Shown: positions 1 through 9,411 of the stretch, one piece after another
Position numbering within the stretch: the stretch's first letter is position 1
How the letters are laid out: the number at the start of each line of letters is the position of its first letter
Assembly (NCBI RefSeq): GCF_003122425.1
Contig: NZ_CP021659.1
Location: 248,001 to 312,000, forward strand
Origin: Candidatus Fukatsuia symbiotica
Lineage (GTDB): Bacteria; Pseudomonadota; Gammaproteobacteria; Enterobacterales; Enterobacteriaceae
DNA: 64,000 bases
Direction of reading: 5' to 3'
Notes under the pieces: model-generated
Databases searched by the model: none
Seen by the model: the letters and a program-made list of their open reading frames with translations, nothing else
What the model was told of the DNA's origin: nothing
Translations under genes and position numbers: made by a program

Positions 1-50
1 ATTCCCAGAGTATTAATAACTTTGTCGGGATTAGCAAAAGGGTCTGCCAT
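1..50 (-). CDS. 5' end of an unidentified gene, cut by the window edge
   Basis: An ATG at 50-48 on the minus strand opens a frame with no stop before the window edge. It reads MADPFANPDKVINTLG, preceded by a purine-rich GAGAAAA that could be a weak ribosome binding site. Only about 16 residues are visible, so I cannot name the product. It runs in the same direction as rdgC and begins about 90 bp after the rdgC stop, so the two may be co-transcribed. The call rests on an open frame and a plausible start only. Confidence 0.35.
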   Translation of the reverse strand, partial: MADPFANPDKVINTLG

Positions 51-138
51 TTTTATTTTCTCGTTACATCAATAGATGAAGATTAACCGATCGGATCACT
101 AGCCGCGATAATCGCGCAACTATTCCATATTATCGTTA

Positions 139-1068
139 TTACTTCCAGTCATTATCTGGCGCAATTGCCAATCCCCCTAAGGCTTCAATCATATTTTGAA
201 TTAGAACTGCCAGTTCGTCGGTCATTAGGATACAATCAGCGGCGAAACGTTGAGCAAAATCTTTGTTGTCAATATCATCATTCTGCTTATGTAGGGTGTC
301 GACGAATTTTAAGCGTTTTAATGAGCCGTCGTTACCCAATACAAACTGTATCTTTTCTCTCCAATTTAATGCCAACTTAGTGACTCGCTTGCCTGCTTCT
401 ATATGTGCCGCAATTTCATTGCTGGCAAGATCTTGTTGCTTACAACGGATTAGGCCGCCATCTTCCCCAGATGCTTTCAACTCAGCTTCATACATGAGTG
501 TGAAATTTGCAGGGAGGTTTTCAGATCGCACCCATTCAGTCAACGTTAACTCAACTGGGTTTTTTAATGTCAAAGGGACTACGGGTAAAGAACCGAGACT
601 CTTACGTAATAGCGCCAGAATATCTTCTGCTCGTTTAGCACTAGCGGTATTGACCATGATTAGATTATTAATTGTATCAATCCATAGCAGCGTCTGGTCA
701 AAACGACTAAAGGCACGTGGTAATAGGCCATGTAGAACTTCATCTTTAAGTGATTCTTTTTCTGTTTTTTTAATTTTACGCTGTTTTTCTGTTTCAAAAT
801 GATCGATTTTGGTTTTTAATTCTCTTTTAACTACTGTAGATGGAATGATTTTTTCTTCTCTGGCTGCGCAGATAAAAATCTGACCACGAGCATGATGTAC
901 TAGTGCATTACTGCGTGTGCCCATTGGCGATATCCAACCCATTTTTGTTATGTCCTGACTGCTACAGGGGATAAAGCTGAAATTGCTTAACTGTTTTTCC
1001 ATTTGCTCCGCAGGCAATGAAGTTTGCTGCTTCAAACGATAAATCATTAAATTTTTAAACCACGGCAT
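139..1068 (-). CDS. rdgC: RdgC, recombination-associated DNA-binding protein
   Basis: RdgC is a ring-forming, sequence-independent double-strand DNA-binding protein that restrains RecA-driven recombination and becomes important when replication restart is impaired. The 309-residue product is close to the E. coli length of about 303 and begins with the family opening [13 protein letters not shown] chose the ATG at 1068 because the open frame extends seven codons further (MQTWNSP) without resembling the family. The C-terminal half keeps the conserved block around [21 protein letters not shown]. The gene is isolated from its E. coli neighbours. Identification is by overall similarity of recognisable segments. 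Confidence 0.93.
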   Translation of the reverse strand: MPWFKNLMIYRLKQQTSLPAEQMEKQLSNFSFIPCSSQDITKMGWISPMGTRSNALVHHARGQIFICAAREEKIIPSTVVKRELKTKIDHFETEKQRKIKKTEKESLKDEVLHGLLPRAFSRFDQTLLWIDTINNLIMVNTASAKRAEDILALLRKSLGSLPVVPLTLKNPVELTLTEWVRSENLPANFTLMYEAELKASGEDGGLIRCKQQDLASNEIAAHIEAGKRVTKLALNWREKIQFVLGNDGSLKRLKFVDTLHKQNDDIDNKDFAQRFAADCILMTDELAVLIQNMIEALGGLAIAPDNDWK

Positions 1069-1089
1069 AGGTGAATTCCAGGTTTGCAC

Positions 1090-1937
1090 ACTCAGGGTGT
1101 ATGGTTGATTAAATGCAACAGAGCATGGTAACGAATCCTGGATAAAATAGTAAAATTAATTCGTAGACAAAAATAAAAATGGGTCTAGCCGGCACCGTCG
1201 GTGTTGTTTGACCCCACCACTTACTCAATGCAAGTATTTAACACTCTACTATTATCTCTTGTTCTTGCTAGTATCTGATTGGCTTCAGGAAAACACCATA
1301 ATTATACAAAGTCATGTTACAGAATGAGGCGTTATAGTAATTTTGATTAGGTAGTAAAGATTATTTAGTGTAAGGGATAATTAAATGCTAACACCAGGGG
1401 CATTTATTATCTTGGTTGGGTTTGTTTGATGTAATGGTTTGTAATTGAAGTGGTTTGGTTTTTGTTGTAAGAAAACATGATGTTCTTTTGTAAAAAGTGT
1501 GCTGGCCGATTAGTGATTGTGTTGTGGATCATGCGGCTGATGCAGTTTTTATTGTTTAATATCTTATGTAAGTTTGCCTGTTAGACTTTTGTCCTTAAAA
1601 TGAGTATAAACATATAATAATTACGATAAATGAATTCGTTATCACTGCTTTTTCTTTTGCATATTTTACTACTCTATCCTATTCGTTCAGGCATATTGTT
1701 AAATAATTATTTGTAGACTATCTACAATGGGCTAAGGATGTGTGCTGGAAGAAGATATATCAATAAAGCTGAGAGCTGATACATTTTGTAAAAGTGAAAT
1801 ATGCTGGTGATCGACCTTTGCTTGACCCAATACTGTCTAAATAGTATTTTTTGACGTGGATTTAGACTAAATAAACACTTGAAATCTCAATATGACTAGA
1901 GTAATTTTTCGTCCTGACTTTATGATAGGGATCTAAA
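1090..1937. other. 848-bp AT-rich spacer without a convincing gene
   Basis: No open frame of credible length or composition is visible on either strand between rdgC and the PAS-LuxR gene. A GGGTC/GACCC hairpin with a GGCACCG/CGGTGTT inner stem lies at 1181-1214. A 14-codon frame (MLTPGAFIILVGFV) with an AAGGGA motif upstream starts at 1385, but nothing further supports it. The part near 1938 must hold the promoter of the downstream regulator. The spacer could be a decayed locus or could contain a small RNA. Confidence 0.5.
1181..1214 (-). terminator. Hairpin with T-rich tail on the minus strand
   Basis: The arms GGGTC (1181-1185) and GACCC (1210-1214) enclose a second GGCACCG/CGGTGTT pairing. 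Read on the minus strand the structure is followed by CATTTTTATTTTTG, the layout of a factor-independent terminator. No annotated gene lies immediately upstream on that strand, so it would end either an unrecognised transcript from the 1215-1937 spacer or antisense transcription. The pairing includes G-T pairs and a bulge. Confidence 0.4.
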
Positions 1938-2744
1938 ATGGCTGAAATCAACCAACCAACTTCAATGAGTGGAGCACAGAGTTGCCCTACCGACCTTTCT
2001 CTGCAGCTTATTTCGTTGTGTGATAGTAGTAGTGATCCGTGGGCGATTAAAGATAATCAATCACGCTATCTGTATGGAAACGATGCCTACATGGCGTTAT
2101 TAAATCTAAAAAAAGGATTTAATATCAAATATTTAACAGATAAACAGATACCTCATGATAGTGCGGGATCTGCACTTTATTTCGAAGAACTTGATCGCAA
2201 GGTTCAGGAATCGAAACAACATGTATTCTCACTGAATATTTATCCTTTCGGAACTGAAGAAATAATTCAACCCTATATCTGTGAGAAGTCTCCTTTTTAT
2301 AGTGAAGATGGCAAATGTATGGGTGTTATTTTACATGCTAAAAAATTGCAGGTTTTTTCTGCTATACAGTATCTCAATAAGACATTATTTAATGTAGAGA
2401 AGAAGCTTGATCTTACTAAAGATCCTTCTCTGGAGGTGAATCCAGTTTCTGACGATATTAATTGTAATTTGTTCACCGATAAAGAACTTGAAGTAATATT
2501 TTTCCTACAGCAGAAAAAACCGAAACCACTGACGAGTAAAGCCATTGCTGAAATATTAGGTCTTTCCTGTAGAACAGTAGAAAATAAATTGTGCAGTATG
2601 TATCGAAAAGCTAAAGTTTGTACATCAGGTGAGTTTAAAGAATATTGTAAGAAAAATGGCTTTGATAAATATAACCAGTCAAAATCGACAACCTTACCTA
2701 GTGATATTTTTATTTCTACGACTAATCGTTGCAGTCTAAGATAA
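1938..2744 (+). CDS. Orphan PAS-like/LuxR-type transcriptional regulator
   Basis: The 268-residue protein has an N-terminal PAS-like sensor segment (about residues 20-150, with WAIKDNQSRYLYGNDAYM typical of PAS_4-type folds). A C-terminal LuxR-family helix-turn-helix spans about 179-242 (FTDKELEVIFFL, then SKAIAEILGLSCRTVENKL). It would sense an unknown small ligand and bind DNA. There is no adjacent autoinducer synthase or histidine kinase, so it is an orphan. The start has AGGGA about 8 bases upstream. Proteins of this layout are expanded in entomopathogenic Enterobacterales such as Photorhabdus; function here is inferred from architecture alone. AT content is higher than in the neighbouring pckA. 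Confidence 0.8.
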   Translation: MAEINQPTSMSGAQSCPTDLSLQLISLCDSSSDPWAIKDNQSRYLYGNDAYMALLNLKKGFNIKYLTDKQIPHDSAGSALYFEELDRKVQESKQHVFSLNIYPFGTEEIIQPYICEKSPFYSEDGKCMGVILHAKKLQVFSAIQYLNKTLFNVEKKLDLTKDPSLEVNPVSDDINCNLFTDKELEVIFFLQQKKPKPLTSKAIAEILGLSCRTVENKLCSMYRKAKVCTSGEFKEYCKKNGFDKYNQSKSTTLPSDIFISTTNRCSLR

Positions 2745-2807
2745 AAGCGGCTCCATCAATAGCCATTTACCCGCGCTACATGCTTTATTTTGTATACAGT
2801 TTGATTT

Positions 2808-2842
2808 GGGACGGTACCCACTGAAAATCTAAGGTACCGTCC
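2808..2842. terminator. Perfect inverted repeat between convergent genes
   Basis: GGACGGTACC at 2809-2818 is repeated inverted as GGTACCGTCC at 2833-2842, a 10-bp perfect stem with a 14-base loop. It lies between the converging ends of the PAS-LuxR gene (stop 2744) and pckA (stop 2858), where a two-way terminator is expected. There is no T-run on either side, so a rho-independent role is uncertain. Confidence 0.5.
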
Positions 2843-2857
2843 AGTGTCTGATTGTAT

Positions 2858-4486
2858 TCAGCCGAGTTTTGGGCCCGCAGCAGACAGTAATGCTTCTCCT
2901 GCTGCTGTATCGGTATATTTATCAAAATTAACGATAAAGCGTCGTGCTAAATCTTCAGCTTCTTGTTGCCATTTTTCGTAGGATATGTGTGTGTTCCGTG
3001 GATCGAGAATCAAGGGATCAACACCCTGTAATGTTTCTGGTATCTCGAGATTGAAGATTGGCAAAGTGGTAAAATTGGTTATTTTATCAATTTCGCCGTT
3101 TAGGATGGCGTCAATAATAGCGCGGGTGTCTTTGATAGAAATACGTTCACCTCTACCATTCCATCCGGTATTAACCAAGTAGGCCTGTGCGCCCACCGCC
3201 TGCATCCGTTTTACCAACACTTCTGCATACTGTGTTGGATGAAGCAGCAAGAAAGCGGCACCGAAGCAGGCAGAAAAAGTAGGGGTAGGTTCAGTGATAC
3301 CACGTTCAGTACCTGCTAACTTGGCAGTAAAACCAGATAAAAAATGATATTGGGTTTGGTCCGTGTTCAAGCGGGAAACCGGAGGTAGAACCCCAAAAGC
3401 ATCGGCTGTTAAAAAGATCACTTTTTTCGCATGTCCGGCTTTTGATATTGGTTTCACAATGTTTTTTATATGATAAATCGGGTAGGAAACACGGGTATTT
3501 TCGGTTTTTGAACTATCATTGAAATCGACTTGCGCATTTGCCTGTACTCCGACGTTTTCCAGTAACGCATCACGTTTGATGGCATGGTAAATATCTGGCT
3601 CGGCTTCCACTGATAAATTAATAGTTTTGGCGTAACAACCCCCTTCAAAATTAAACACACCGTCATCATCCCAACCGTGCTCATCATCACCAATTAGCTC
3701 ACGTTTTGGGTCAGTGGATAAGGTCGTTTTACCTGTGCCAGATAAACCGAAGAAAACAGCGACGTCCCCTTTCTTGCCAACATTAGCGGAACAATGCATC
3801 GAGGCAATGCCTTGTAACGGTAAAAGATAGTTCATTATTGAGAACATACCCTTTTTCATCTCACCGCCGTACCAGGTGCCGCCAATTAGTTGCATACGTT
3901 CAGTCAGATTGAAAGCGACGAAATTTTCTGAATTAAGCTGCTGTTTTCTCCATTGTGGGTTAGTGCATTTTGCGCCGTTCATCACAATAAAATCAGCTTT
4001 GAATTGTGCTAATTCTTCGTCAGATGGACGGATAAACATATTTTTGACGAAATGAGCTTGCCAAGCGACTTCTGTGATAAAACGAACTTGCAGACGACTT
4101 TTACGGTTAGCACCACAAAAAGCATCGACGACAAACAGACGCTTTCCCGATAATTGCTGGGTGACTAATCCTTTTAAATGCTGCCAGGTTTCCTGGCTCA
4201 GTGGCTTGTTGTCGTTTTTACCTTTATTTCTATCAGCCCACCATAGGGTATCGTTTGTTATATCGTCACGGACGATATATTTATCTTTGGGTGATCGACC
4301 CGTAAAGATACCGGTGTCGACAGCAACTGCACCCGATGAAGTAACAGTACCACGTTCATAGCCTTCTAGTCCTGAAGAGGTTTCCTCTTCGAATAATAAC
4401 GTATAACTTGGATTGTATACAATTTCATCGACATTCTCGATACCATAGGTAGCGAGTTCCTGGGAGGTGATGCCTTCAAACTTCAT
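2858..4486 (-). CDS. pckA: Phosphoenolpyruvate carboxykinase (ATP)
   Basis: PckA decarboxylates and phosphorylates oxaloacetate to phosphoenolpyruvate using ATP, the entry step of gluconeogenesis in the cytosol. The 542 residues match the E. coli length of 540. The kinase P-loop [11 protein letters not shown] lies at about 247-257 and the metal-binding segment LIGDDEHGW at about 264-272. The arginine-rich substrate region ([12 protein letters not shown], about 61-72) is also intact. The start has GGAG about 8 bases upstream. It stands alone, converging with the PAS-LuxR gene. No damage is visible. Confidence 0.97.
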   Translation of the reverse strand: MKFEGITSQELATYGIENVDEIVYNPSYTLLFEEETSSGLEGYERGTVTSSGAVAVDTGIFTGRSPKDKYIVRDDITNDTLWWADRNKGKNDNKPLSQETWQHLKGLVTQQLSGKRLFVVDAFCGANRKSRLQVRFITEVAWQAHFVKNMFIRPSDEELAQFKADFIVMNGAKCTNPQWRKQQLNSENFVAFNLTERMQLIGGTWYGGEMKKGMFSIMNYLLPLQGIASMHCSANVGKKGDVAVFFGLSGTGKTTLSTDPKRELIGDDEHGWDDDGVFNFEGGCYAKTINLSVEAEPDIYHAIKRDALLENVGVQANAQVDFNDSSKTENTRVSYPIYHIKNIVKPISKAGHAKKVIFLTADAFGVLPPVSRLNTDQTQYHFLSGFTAKLAGTERGITEPTPTFSACFGAAFLLLHPTQYAEVLVKRMQAVGAQAYLVNTGWNGRGERISIKDTRAIIDAILNGEIDKITNFTTLPIFNLEIPETLQGVDPLILDPRNTHISYEKWQQEAEDLARRFIVNFDKYTDTAAGEALLSAAGPKLG

Positions 4487-4597
4487 TATTGTAACTCCTG
4501 AACCATCAGCTTATTATTGTAAATCTTCGACTCCAATTAACCGCAATAGTTATCAAATATTTTAATATCAAACCTACCGTTTGTTAGTTTATGAGAG

Positions 4598-5245
4598 CTA
4601 GCTCACTATTCCGTATTTTTTTCGGTAATTTTCTACAGCACTCCAGTTATCAGTCATCTCAGGTTTTTCTTTGAGATAACTGATCAAATCGTCCAAGGTG
4701 ACAATGGAAATGACTTGGCAGTGATAATTTTGCTCAACCTCCTGAATGGCTGACATTTCGCTGTTACCTCGTTCCTGTCGATCTAGGGAAACCATTACGC
4801 CAGCTAATGAAGCATTGTGGGCAGCAATAACGGCCATCGCTTCACGAATTGCGGTACCCGCGGTGATCACATCATCGATTAGCATCACTCTTCCTTGTAA
4901 CGGACTCCCCACTAAACGACCACCTTCACCGTGATCTTTGGTTTCTTTGCGATTAAAGCAATAAGGGACATCCCGTTTATGATCATTTGCTAACGCGACT
5001 GTGGTCGCAGTGGCAATTGGGATGCCCTTGTAAGCGGGTCCGAACACTAAATCAAATTGAATATTAGAGTTCATCAAAGCTGTCGCGTAGAAACGCCCTA
5101 ATTCCGCCAAATCTTTTCCGGTATTAAACAGTCCGGCATTAAAAAAATAGGGACTGACTCGCCCCGATTTCAGGTTGAACTCACCAAATTTCAAAACCTG
5201 TTTACGGAGTGAAAATTCGATAAAATCGCGTTGATAGTCTTGCAT
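4598..5245 (-). CDS. pyrE: Orotate phosphoribosyltransferase
   Basis: PyrE joins orotate to PRPP to make orotidine 5'-phosphate in pyrimidine synthesis. The 215-residue product (E. coli 213) carries the catalytic loop [11 protein letters not shown] at about 99-109 and the PRPP-binding signature [11 protein letters not shown] at about 120-130. I place the start at the ATG at 5245 ([11 protein letters not shown]). The open frame continues upstream to 5398, but that extension is repeat family A sequence. In E. coli pyrE is translationally coupled to rph and controlled by an attenuator between the two; here that gap is occupied by the repeat. Confidence 0.95.
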   Translation of the reverse strand: MQDYQRDFIEFSLRKQVLKFGEFNLKSGRVSPYFFNAGLFNTGKDLAELGRFYATALMNSNIQFDLVFGPAYKGIPIATATTVALANDHKRDVPYCFNRKETKDHGEGGRLVGSPLQGRVMLIDDVITAGTAIREAMAVIAAHNASLAGVMVSLDRQERGNSEMSAIQEVEQNYHCQVISIVTLDDLISYLKEKPEMTDNWSAVENYRKKYGIVS

Positions 5246-5262
5246 TACAATACGTTCCTCTC

Positions 5263-5424
5263 TTAGAGTCTGTTCGAAATCTATTATGTTAGCGGATACT
5301 TCGTCAAAAATAGGCTCAAAATGCTCATTTACTGCCTTTTGTTGTATACAAAGCGTAACTGCGCTTTTTCGCCTATTTTTTCCTCGTCTGAGCGTCACTC
5401 ATAACGATTTCGAGCAAGCCCTGA
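5263..5424. repeat. Repeat family A copy 1 (MITE-like), between rph and pyrE
   Basis: About 162 bp bounded by TTAGAGTCTGTTCGAAATCT on the left and a degenerate inverted copy ending at 5424. The core shares the string TTTTGTTGTATACAAAG and a GCTCAAAATGCTCA segment with the copies at 12122 and 28690. It belongs to the subfamily whose left part contains GATACTTCGTC, like the copies at 23907 and 27431. It begins 18 bp upstream of the pyrE start and ends 5 bp before the rph stop. No transposase is encoded. Confidence 0.8.
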
Positions 5425-5429
5425 CAGGA

Positions 5430-6065
5430 CTACTGCTCCAATGCCGTTCTTTGTGCCTGGAAAATAGTCGCTACACCGTTACGAGCCAGTTCTAGCAATG
5501 TCAGTAGCTCTTCTTGGCTGAATGGATTGCGTTCTGCCGTACCCTGTACTTCGATCATCCTGCCATCTTCGATCATCACTACATTCATATCAGTTTCAGC
5601 GATGGAATCTTCTTCATATTCCAGATCGCAACGTGCTTCACCTTCAACGATCCCGACGGAAACGGCAGCCACCAATCCTGTCTGTGGGTTAGTTTTCAAC
5701 TTATCGTTGTCAAGCAACCTGTTCAGCGCGTCGAACAACGCGACGCAGGCACCACTGATTGCTGCTGTACGAGTGCCTCCATCTGCTTGGAGTACATCAC
5801 AATCGATCGTAATAGTACGTTCCCCGAGTTTTTTAAGGTCAACGGCAGCACGTAGCGAACGAGCAATCAGGCGCTGGATTTCTAGCGTACGCCCTCCTTG
5901 TTTGCCCTTAGCCGCTTCACGGGGATTACGAATATGGGTAGCACGCGGTAACATGCCGTACTCAGCTGTAATCCAGCCTTGCCCCTGGCCTTTGAGAAAA
6001 CGTGGAATGCCCTCTTCGATCGTAGCGGTACATAACACCTTGGTATCACCAAATTCAACCAACAC
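5430..6065 (-). pseudogene. rph: RNase PH, 5' end disrupted
   Basis: RNase PH trims the 3' ends of tRNA precursors by phosphorolysis. From residue [12 protein letters not shown] onward the sequence is full and well conserved, ending in the family-typical [10 protein letters not shown]. The normal 238-residue enzyme has about 26 more residues before this point. In this frame the expected [10 protein letters not shown] is present just upstream, but a TGA follows before any start codon. Sequence resembling the remaining N-terminus (ending ILTR) is in another frame, separated by roughly seven extra bases near 6095. No ATG, GTG or TTG exists between the TGA and the GTG at 6065. The gene is therefore N-terminally broken, or begins at that GTG as a truncated 211-residue protein. 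Confidence 0.8.
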
Positions 6066-6206
6066 CGAACCTTCTGCATATTTTGTGTAACGACGACACC
6101 CTCGTCAGTATTATATGGCTGACACGATTTCTTCTGTATGGGGATTAACGGTTAGTGTATAAAATAATGACTTTGCTCTCTGTTGAACAAAAATAAATTG
6201 TAATGT

Positions 6207-7592
6207 TTATTTGCGACGCCAGGTCGTTCCTTGTGGCCGATCCTCTAACACCACGTTCATCTCATCTAACTGACGTCGAGCAGAATCTGCCAGCGCCCAA
6301 TTTTTATTGCTGCGGGCAGTATCACGTTGTTGAATCAATGCGTCAATTTTAGCAATTGTATGATTATCAATCTGTTCACCATTTTGTAAGAAATGTTCGG
6401 GATCTCGTGTCAATAAGCCAAGAACTGACGCCATATTACGCAATTCTGTAGCTAACCCACTGGCGGCTGCGTGATCTTTTTTCTTCAAACGATTTACTTC
6501 ACGGGCGATATCAAACAATACGGAATAAGCCTCTGGTGTATTAAAATCATCATCCATCGCATCACGGAAACGTGTGACAAAATCTTCGCCACCGGCAGCG
6601 ACAGCATTAGCATCCGTACCTCGTAAAGCAATGTACAAGCGTTCAAGAGCCGTGTGTGCTAGTTTTAAATTTTCTGCGTTATAGTGAAGCTGGCTGCGGT
6701 AGTGGGCAGACATGAGAAAGTAACGTACAGTTTCTGCATCGTAGTTGGTGAGCAGATCACGAATGGTAAAAAAATTATTCAGCGATTTCGACATTTTGTT
6801 TTTGTCGATCATCACCATACCGGTATGCATCCAATAATTGACATAGGAACCACCGTGAGCACAGGTAGATTGCGCGATTTCATTTTCATGGTGGGGGAAC
6901 ATAAGATCCGCGCCACCGCCATGAATATCAAAATGCGTGCCCAACTGTTTACTATTCATTGCTGAACATTCAATGTGCCAACCAGGACGCCCCTTCCCCC
7001 AAGGAGACTCCCAGCTTGGGTCACCCGGATTGGACATTTTCCACAATATAAAATCCATCGGATTGCGTTTTACGTCGGCTATTTCTACACGTGCCCCCGC
7101 TTGTAATTGCTCCAAATCCTGACGAGAGAGTAAACCGTAATCAGGAGCGCTGTCCACAGCAAAGATCACATCACCATTGGCTGCAATATAAGCATGTTGG
7201 CGTTCAATCAATTTCTGGATTAGGACGATAATTTCTGCGATATGGTGCGTGGCTCGTGGTTCTTTATCAGGAGGCAGTAAATTCAATGCTTCGAAGTCAT
7301 GGTGCATTTCCGCCAGCATCCGCGTAGTAAGTTGTTGACAACTTTCATTATTTTTAGCAGCACGTTTGATTATTTTATCATCAATATCGGTCACATTTCG
7401 AACATAAATCAAGGAATAGCCCAAATAGCGCAAATAGCGTGCGATAACATCGAAGGAAACAAAAGTACGTCCGTGCCCAATATGACATAAGTCATAAATA
7501 GTGATACCACATACATACATACCGATTTTTCCTGCATGGATCGGCTTAAATTCTTCTTTTTCACGACTTAAAGTATTAAAAATTTTTAACAT
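6207..7592 (-). CDS. cysS: Cysteinyl-tRNA synthetase
   Basis: CysS charges tRNA-Cys with cysteine in an ATP-dependent reaction. The product has 461 residues, exactly the E. coli length. The class I signature HIGH is at residues 37-40, the KMSKS loop near 266-270 ([13 protein letters not shown]), and zinc ligands are visible at C28 and in the WHIECSAM and HHENEIAQ segments. It is transcribed in the same direction as rplI, separated from it by a terminator hairpin at 7651-7679. No damage seen. Confidence 0.97.
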   Translation of the reverse strand: MLKIFNTLSREKEEFKPIHAGKIGMYVCGITIYDLCHIGHGRTFVSFDVIARYLRYLGYSLIYVRNVTDIDDKIIKRAAKNNESCQQLTTRMLAEMHHDFEALNLLPPDKEPRATHHIAEIIVLIQKLIERQHAYIAANGDVIFAVDSAPDYGLLSRQDLEQLQAGARVEIADVKRNPMDFILWKMSNPGDPSWESPWGKGRPGWHIECSAMNSKQLGTHFDIHGGGADLMFPHHENEIAQSTCAHGGSYVNYWMHTGMVMIDKNKMSKSLNNFFTIRDLLTNYDAETVRYFLMSAHYRSQLHYNAENLKLAHTALERLYIALRGTDANAVAAGGEDFVTRFRDAMDDDFNTPEAYSVLFDIAREVNRLKKKDHAAASGLATELRNMASVLGLLTRDPEHFLQNGEQIDNHTIAKIDALIQQRDTARSNKNWALADSARRQLDEMNVVLEDRPQGTTWRRK

Positions 7593-7650
7593 TGGGAAGT
7601 CCGTTAGTCGAGGTTCTTAACTTACTGGGATTGAAACTACCAGGATAAAT

Positions 7651-7679
7651 TAAAACGCCAGCTTAATGCTGGCGTTTTA
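7651..7679 (-). terminator. Terminator of the rpsF-priB-rpsR-rplI operon
   Basis: TAAAACGCCAGC (7651-7662) pairs perfectly with GCTGGCGTTTTA (7668-7679) around a 5-base loop. It lies about 125 bp beyond the rplI stop. On the minus strand the stem runs into ATTTATCC, and the A/T ends of the stem itself provide a T-rich 3' side. It separates the ribosomal operon from cysS. Confidence 0.8.
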
Positions 7680-7802
7680 ACGAGTTAACCCTATATTTTT
7701 TGCTCAACTTACCCTGTATGTTGTTCACTACCTTCATATACAAGTACATCACTGTCGCTACGTTTTGGCACTACAGCTGCACAGGTATTCTGACAGCATA
7801 GC

Positions 7803-8273
7803 TTACTCTTGTGCAACCACAGTCACCGTCAGTCGCGCAGACACATCCTGGGCTACCTGGATGTGAATTTCATGCACACCCAAGCTACGTATAGCAAGCT
7901 TATCTTTCAGACGCACTTCTTTTTTACTCACAGGAACACCGGCCGTGGTTATCGCTTGCGCGATATCATTACTGCCGATAGATCCAAACAATTTATCATT
8001 TGCCCCAACTTTCGCTTCGAGGGTGACATTGCCTAATTTCTCGAATTCATCGACACGATCTCTGGCTTTGGCCTGATTTTTAGCTAATTCAGCTTCCATT
8101 CTGGCACGGAGTGTGTCGAAATTCTCTATGTTTTTCTTGGTTGCCTGTACCGCTTTTCCTTGTGGAATGAGAAAGTTACGGGCATAGCCCGTTTTTACAT
8201 TAACCTTATCACCCAGAATGCCCAGTTTTTTTACTTCATTAATTTTTACTTCTTCAAGCAGAATGACTTCCAT
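7803..8273 (-). CDS. rplI: 50S ribosomal protein L9
   Basis: L9 binds 23S rRNA near the L1 stalk with an N-terminal domain joined by a long helix to a C-terminal domain. It reads GYARNFLIPQGKAVQATKKN in the conserved N-terminal part and KLFGSIGSNDIAQAI in the C-terminal domain. At 156 residues it is longer than the usual 149-150. About five extra residues lie near position 8-12, where EVKINEVKK replaces a shorter segment; at DNA level GAAGTAAAAA occurs twice 15 bp apart (8223-8252). It is the last gene of the rpsF-priB-rpsR-rplI operon. Confidence 0.96.
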   Translation of the reverse strand: MEVILLEEVKINEVKKLGILGDKVNVKTGYARNFLIPQGKAVQATKKNIENFDTLRARMEAELAKNQAKARDRVDEFEKLGNVTLEAKVGANDKLFGSIGSNDIAQAITTAGVPVSKKEVRLKDKLAIRSLGVHEIHIQVAQDVSARLTVTVVAQE

Positions 8274-8312
8274 TACTTTATCCTCATTAAAGTCATTAGT
8301 AGACTGGCCTAA

Positions 8313-8543
8313 TTACTGATGGCTGTCAGTGTAAGGCAATAAAGACAAGTAGCGTGCAAGTTTGATGGCACTGGCAAGCTGACGTTGGAATTTAGCACGA
8401 GTACCAGTGATACGGCTTGGTACTATCTTACCACTCTCGGTGATATAATTTTTCAGCATGCTGATGTCTTTATAGTCGATCTTTTTAATGCCTTCCGCGG
8501 TGAAACGGCAATACTTGCGACGACGGTAATAATGACGTGACAT
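8313..8543 (-). CDS. rpsR: 30S ribosomal protein S18
   Basis: S18 sits on the platform of the small subunit and pairs with S6, whose gene opens this operon. The 76 residues match the family along the whole length: [12 protein letters not shown], then [19 protein letters not shown] and [12 protein letters not shown] at the C-terminus. It starts 4 bp after the priB stop and ends 39 bp before rplI. Confidence 0.97.
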   Translation of the reverse strand: MSRHYYRRRKYCRFTAEGIKKIDYKDISMLKNYITESGKIVPSRITGTRAKFQRQLASAIKLARYLSLLPYTDSHQ

Positions 8544-8547
8544 TTAG

Positions 8548-8868
8548 CTAATCTCCAGAATTTATCAATTCAATTTGCTCGGCATGCAGAACCAGTTTAT
8601 TTAGCCCATTACGCCCTTGATGGCAGCTAATAAAACCCTGCATGGTTAACTGAATACCGACCGTTATACTGTGAGTTAATGCATGTGATCGATGTCCGCT
8701 GACGATAACCGGCATATGACACCATGTTTGTCGGCTCAATCCAGCTTCCTGCTGCTGTGAACGGTGCTCGAGCACGAACTGGCAGTGCGGAATACCAGCA
8801 GGACTGACATTCCGAATGGGGAATTTACATACAATGCCAGAAAGCACCACCCGATTGATTATCGCCAC
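8548..8868 (-). CDS. priB: Primosomal replication protein N (PriB)
   Basis: PriB is a dimeric single-strand DNA-binding protein with an OB fold that links PriA and DnaT during replication restart. The 106-residue product (E. coli 104) contains the recognisable N-terminal [21 protein letters not shown], the central [16 protein letters not shown], and the C-terminal LHAEQIELI. It lies between rpsF and rpsR with gaps of 5 and 4 bp, the usual enterobacterial order. Confidence 0.96.
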   Translation of the reverse strand: MAIINRVVLSGIVCKFPIRNVSPAGIPHCQFVLEHRSQQQEAGLSRQTWCHMPVIVSGHRSHALTHSITVGIQLTMQGFISCHQGRNGLNKLVLHAEQIELINSGD

Positions 8869-8873
8869 GGTGC

Positions 8874-9266
8874 TTACTCTTCAGGATCCCCAACATCTGC
8901 CTCATCATTGTTTTCTATAGCGAAGTCAGGACGCTCACGGCGCTCATCTTTTGCTTTCGTCATTGGCGATGCTTCGGTTACCGCATTCTTAACACGCATA
9001 ACCATGTTGCGGATAACGGCATCGTTGAAGCGGAAATTAGTTTCCAACTCATTGATTGTTTCTTGTGGCGCTTCAACGTTCAACAAAACGTAGTGGGCTT
9101 TGTGCAATTTATTGATCGGATAAGCTAGTTGACGGCGACCCCAGTCTTCCAGACGATGAATTTGACCAGCAGCTTTAGCGATGATAGCGCTATAACGCTC
9201 GATCATGCCTGGAACCTGTTCGCTTTGATCAGGATGAACCATAAAAATGATTTCATAATGACGCAT
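8874..9266 (-). CDS. rpsF: 30S ribosomal protein S6
   Basis: S6 forms a heterodimer with S18 on the platform of the 30S subunit. It begins [20 protein letters not shown] and carries [16 protein letters not shown] and [10 protein letters not shown], all family hallmarks. The acidic C-terminal tail [13 protein letters not shown] resembles the region that receives glutamates from RimK in E. coli. At 130 residues it is of normal length. It is the first gene of the operon, with a GGAG-like site just upstream. Confidence 0.97.
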   Translation of the reverse strand: MRHYEIIFMVHPDQSEQVPGMIERYSAIIAKAAGQIHRLEDWGRRQLAYPINKLHKAHYVLLNVEAPQETINELETNFRFNDAVIRNMVMRVKNAVTEASPMTKAKDERRERPDFAIENNDEADVGDPEE

Positions 9267-9411
9267 AGAATTGTGCTCCTTACGGATTATTCAGCCTCCT
9301 GATTAGGGTCAACCGCCAACCCATAGAGGCAAGGAACTTGTTTATGTGCGGCTGAAAAACGACGCGTAACTATACTTGGACAGTACAGAAAACTCAAGGA
9401 AAGGTGAAAGC

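Noticed and set aside
263-802. 179-codon plus-strand frame antisense to rdgC
   Set aside because: It is a shadow of the well-supported rdgC frame on the opposite strand, without a ribosome binding site.
1385-1429. 14-codon frame MLTPGAFIILVGFV with an AAGGGA motif
   Set aside because: Too short and without context or conservation evidence to call a gene.
5246-5398. N-terminal extension of pyrE (51 codons)
   Set aside because: The extra codons are family A repeat sequence and do not resemble any PyrE; the ATG at 5245 gives the normal length.
5527-6090. 187-codon plus-strand frame antisense to rph
   Set aside because: Complement of the conserved RNase PH sequence; no independent support.
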